Part shown: positions 61,628-64,000 of the stretch, piece by piece
How positions within the stretch are numbered: the first letter of the stretch is position 1
Layout: each line of letters opens with the position of its first letter
Assembly: GCA_036877525.1 (NCBI GenBank)
Contig: JAZGTH010000008.1
Coordinates: forward strand, 10,191,001 to 10,255,000
From: Chromobotia macracanthus
Taxonomy: Eukaryota; Chordata; Actinopteri; Cypriniformes; Botiidae
Length of the DNA: 64,000 bases
Reading direction: 5' to 3'
The notes under the pieces: generated by a model
The model's input: only the letters and a program-made list of their open reading frames with translations
Databases searched by the model: none
Told to the model about the DNA's origin: nothing
Translations under genes and position numbers: made by a program

Positions 61628-61789
61628 ATACAGAAGGTCACGGGAGCAAACATTCTCCATCACTCCTATTTAAATCTGTACAGGGAGAAACAACGAACGT
61701 AAGCTGTTGATTTCGCTTCCAAAATATGGATCCAAGTGCTACTTTCTTACTTCTTTGTCTAATCAAATAATCCGATTCTCTCCTATTAT
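61628..61789. other. Spacer, nothing recognised
   Basis: Short unique sequence after the MITE. Confidence 0.5.
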
Positions 61790-62600
61790 CTCTCCTATAT
61801 TCTCTCTGTCCATGGCCTGACTCATAAAGAGCCGTTATGAATCATTTGTGGCTGCATATTTAGCCGCCAGTCAGATATGGATAGTGCTGCTGGAGACAGT
61901 GGAATCTAATTTGCCGCCATTATATTACTATTGAGCGGTAATGAAGACTTTTTTTGAGATTGTAAATGCAGTTATGAATGGATTGAGAGAGGATTTCAGA
62001 CCCGGTATTGATGGTGAGTGCTATCAGTGTGAGGTCATGAGCCTTACAATATATTGTAAACCTTAACTTAATGAGCGCCATATGAAATAATGTATAATAA
62101 ACCCATTTGGCGGTTTGATATGATGTGAAATATCCATTAGTTATTTGAAGCGAATGTTTTATATGGTAATGCTAGCTGGGAAAGAGGGTGGTGACAGCAG
62201 GCCGGGAAAAACGCATTCCGATTTGACCATTGCACCCTTTAAAGAAAAAGTGCTTTAATGAATTGTGTTTGTCCTGCATTTGAATTTCACCTTTTATCTC
62301 CTTTAAAGTGAAAAAATGATCTGTGAAGAAATGAAATATTTCAAGAGAATGAGTTATTCTCTCGTTCTTATTGTTTCGTTTGGTATGCGGTTTTATCCAC
62401 AAAATAAACACCCTCTTTTGTTTTCTCAGGTCATTTGAGGGGTAAACACACTCCCTCCGGGGGGAAAGGTTATCCTTTGGACAAGTGAATATCTTTGCTG
62501 TTAAATAAAGACGAGCGTGGCTTTGACCCGGAGACCTTGTGTAAAGCGGTATTATTTGGAAGGAAATGGAATGGAAAAACATTTTCCTAAATAACAGGGC
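61790..62600. promoter_or_regulatory. Candidate conserved non-coding block (unproven)
   Basis: Repeat-free, with TGACTCATAAAGAGCCGTTA, CATATTTAGCCGCCAGTCAG, TTTGCCGCCATTATATTACT, AAGTGCTTTAATGAATTGTG, CGGTTTTATCCACAAAATAA and TGTTAAATAAAGACGAGCGT. The minus-strand frame of 143 codons (62603-62172) is the longest outside simple repeats. It has no recognisable domain and a Lys/Phe-rich, low-complexity flavour, so I read it as chance. The whole looks like conserved regulatory DNA, by eye only. Confidence 0.35.
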
Positions 62601-64000
62601 CAAGCAGATGCATCATAACTGTATTTAAAAGGACATGTATTATTTAAAAGAGAGAATATAAAAAATTACAGTAAGTTCAGAGGGTAAGTGTACTGGTGGT
62701 AATTAGAGTTTTAATTTCAGTTTACATTTTAGTTAAAGGTAATGAAGAGGCCTACATTTTAGAGCCACAAGTGTCTCAAAATAAGAGTTTTCTACTAGGT
62801 TTCCTGAACACAGCCCCTGTCTTCCATTGGCTGGACAAACAGAACATCCCACCCCCAAACTCACGCCATTGGTTGAATCAGAAGTGAGTAGGGCCGCACA
62901 AACAAACAGATCAAGAGTCACAGTGTTTATACTTGGTCTTACAGTATACAGCAGGTGATCCTACACATTAAACTTGGATATGAGAACGTATTACAACCCT
63001 GAAAAATCTCACAGCAGCTTTGATTCAAGATGACTGTTTTGATTATCCCTGATAATCTTATTTTGAAGCTGAAGAAGAAAACAGCATGAGATAAGTTTGT
63101 TATCTCTCTGTTGGAGCCATCCTGTCAGCGGACTGATGGAAGCCAATTGACATGTGATCATTTAGAAACACATTACTGTCTCTCATTGCTGCATATAACC
63201 ACTGTGCGTGTGTTTACGCATGTGAGCCTGATCGAGCTCAATTATCTCTCCCTGGGTGCATAATCAGCAGCGTTTTATCTGTTTTTATTTTCACACATCG
63301 TCCCTCTATGTCCTTAATGTCTTTATTATCCCCATCCAGCCGCTAACACCAGTCACACAGGTCCACCTCAAAGACACATGATAAAGTTGTAACCATCTAA
63401 CCGAGTTTGCTGAATGGATACAATGAGACCAGTGAGGTTTCTCGTGTATTTTCAGGGGAGTTGATCTTGACTGAAAGGGATCGTCTGTGAGCGTAACTCG
63501 CAAAGCTGTCTTCTCTTAGTCTATGAAATGAATTACAGACTCATTGTAATAGCCTTCCTCTGTCAGCAGGCGGTTGTACCTGTCAAAGCATTTAAATTGC
63601 AACACATTTCAGAAGGGAATTGTGCGACCAGCCTTGCCACGCTCATCTGGCAACAAGACCCCTGAGCAATGTTGCAACATATTCCAAAAATTGGGCCAAA
63701 GACGAATCTCGTATCCCTGCGGACTTGTATATAAATGTAGCTCCACATTAAAGAACATATAAATAAGGGCAATTATGTGAAACATACTGTATGCTAAACA
63801 TACTGTACATAGTGAATCAGTCTGATTAAGCATTGAATGCATTTACATGCATGAGCTTGCATAGATTATGCTTAATAACCCAACATGCGTAAAGTCATAT
63901 AAACACAGAAAAGAGACGAATGGTTCCAGCAAACCCACCGTTTTTGATGTCAAAACAGAAAATAATAAAGAAAATTTCACAGCTTTAAAAAGGAATAGGC
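62601..64000. other. Non-coding sequence, nothing recognised
   Basis: No gene or repeat recognised to the end of the window. Confidence 0.5.

Overview
This window looks like non-coding nuclear DNA from a teleost fish, most likely a cyprinid or other cypriniform. The evidence is AT-rich sequence, scattered (GT)n, (AG)n and (AT)n microsatellites, tRNA-derived SINEs with the tail and body motifs common in cyprinid genomes, a decayed fish-type non-LTR retrotransposon, and many short non-autonomous DNA transposons. I found no convincing protein-coding exon, no rRNA or tRNA gene and no CRISPR array. Open frames are short, unrelated to families I recognise, or artefacts of simple repeats. The window is best read as intergenic or long-intron sequence.

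The dominant structure is one foldback MITE family, called 'family A' here. Full copies are about 320-340 bp. They begin CCCAGCTAACA, end TGTTAGCTGGG and carry many AACGTT/AACATT/AATGTT hexamers. Seventeen copies or fragments occur at about 1.3, 5.7, 8.0, 13.1, 16.9, 17.9, 19.2, 19.7, 23.5, 24.1, 26.6, 31.8, 38.4, 40.9, 56.8, 58.6 and 61.4 kb. Other dispersed families are: a GGTTCTT/AGAACC-rich element (0.4 and 60.8 kb); a 'CCCTAAACCTAACCCTCACAGAAAAC' type element (4.5 and 10.3 kb); an element with ends like AAAGGGWTAGTTCA and the 'ATTTACTCACCC' core (14.8, 16.5 and 47.9 kb); a tRNA-derived SINE (12.6 kb); an inverted pair of tRNA-headed SINE copies (50.6 kb); and a SINE/LINE tail family with the GCGACTTAC / AGCAGACGCTTTTATCC motif (21.2 and 27.8 kb).

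Region by region: 0-11 kb holds mixed unique sequence and MITEs, including a MITE wedged between two copies of a ~100 bp direct repeat at 5.6-6.1 kb. A minus-strand LINE remnant lies at 11.0-12.0 kb. The densest MITE cluster spans 13-27 kb and includes a MITE nested inside an older DNA element at 16.5-17.2 kb. At 27-38 kb the sequence is mostly unique, with an (AG)25 tract. At 38.4-41.2 kb there is an inverted composite repeat with a 2 kb interior. From 41 to 49 kb repeats are scarce, and 45.2-46.4 kb looks like candidate regulatory sequence. A 450 bp purine tract lies at 49.6-50.0 kb. From 50 to 64 kb there are more MITEs and two more stretches that read like conserved non-coding elements (51.8-52.6 and 61.8-62.6 kb).

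No genes cooperate here, and I see no new enzymatic or defence system. What deserves a second look is transposon biology (nested, inverted and internally duplicated MITEs, and CpG decay in their hexamers), a few strong hairpins, and candidate enhancers that need comparative alignment.
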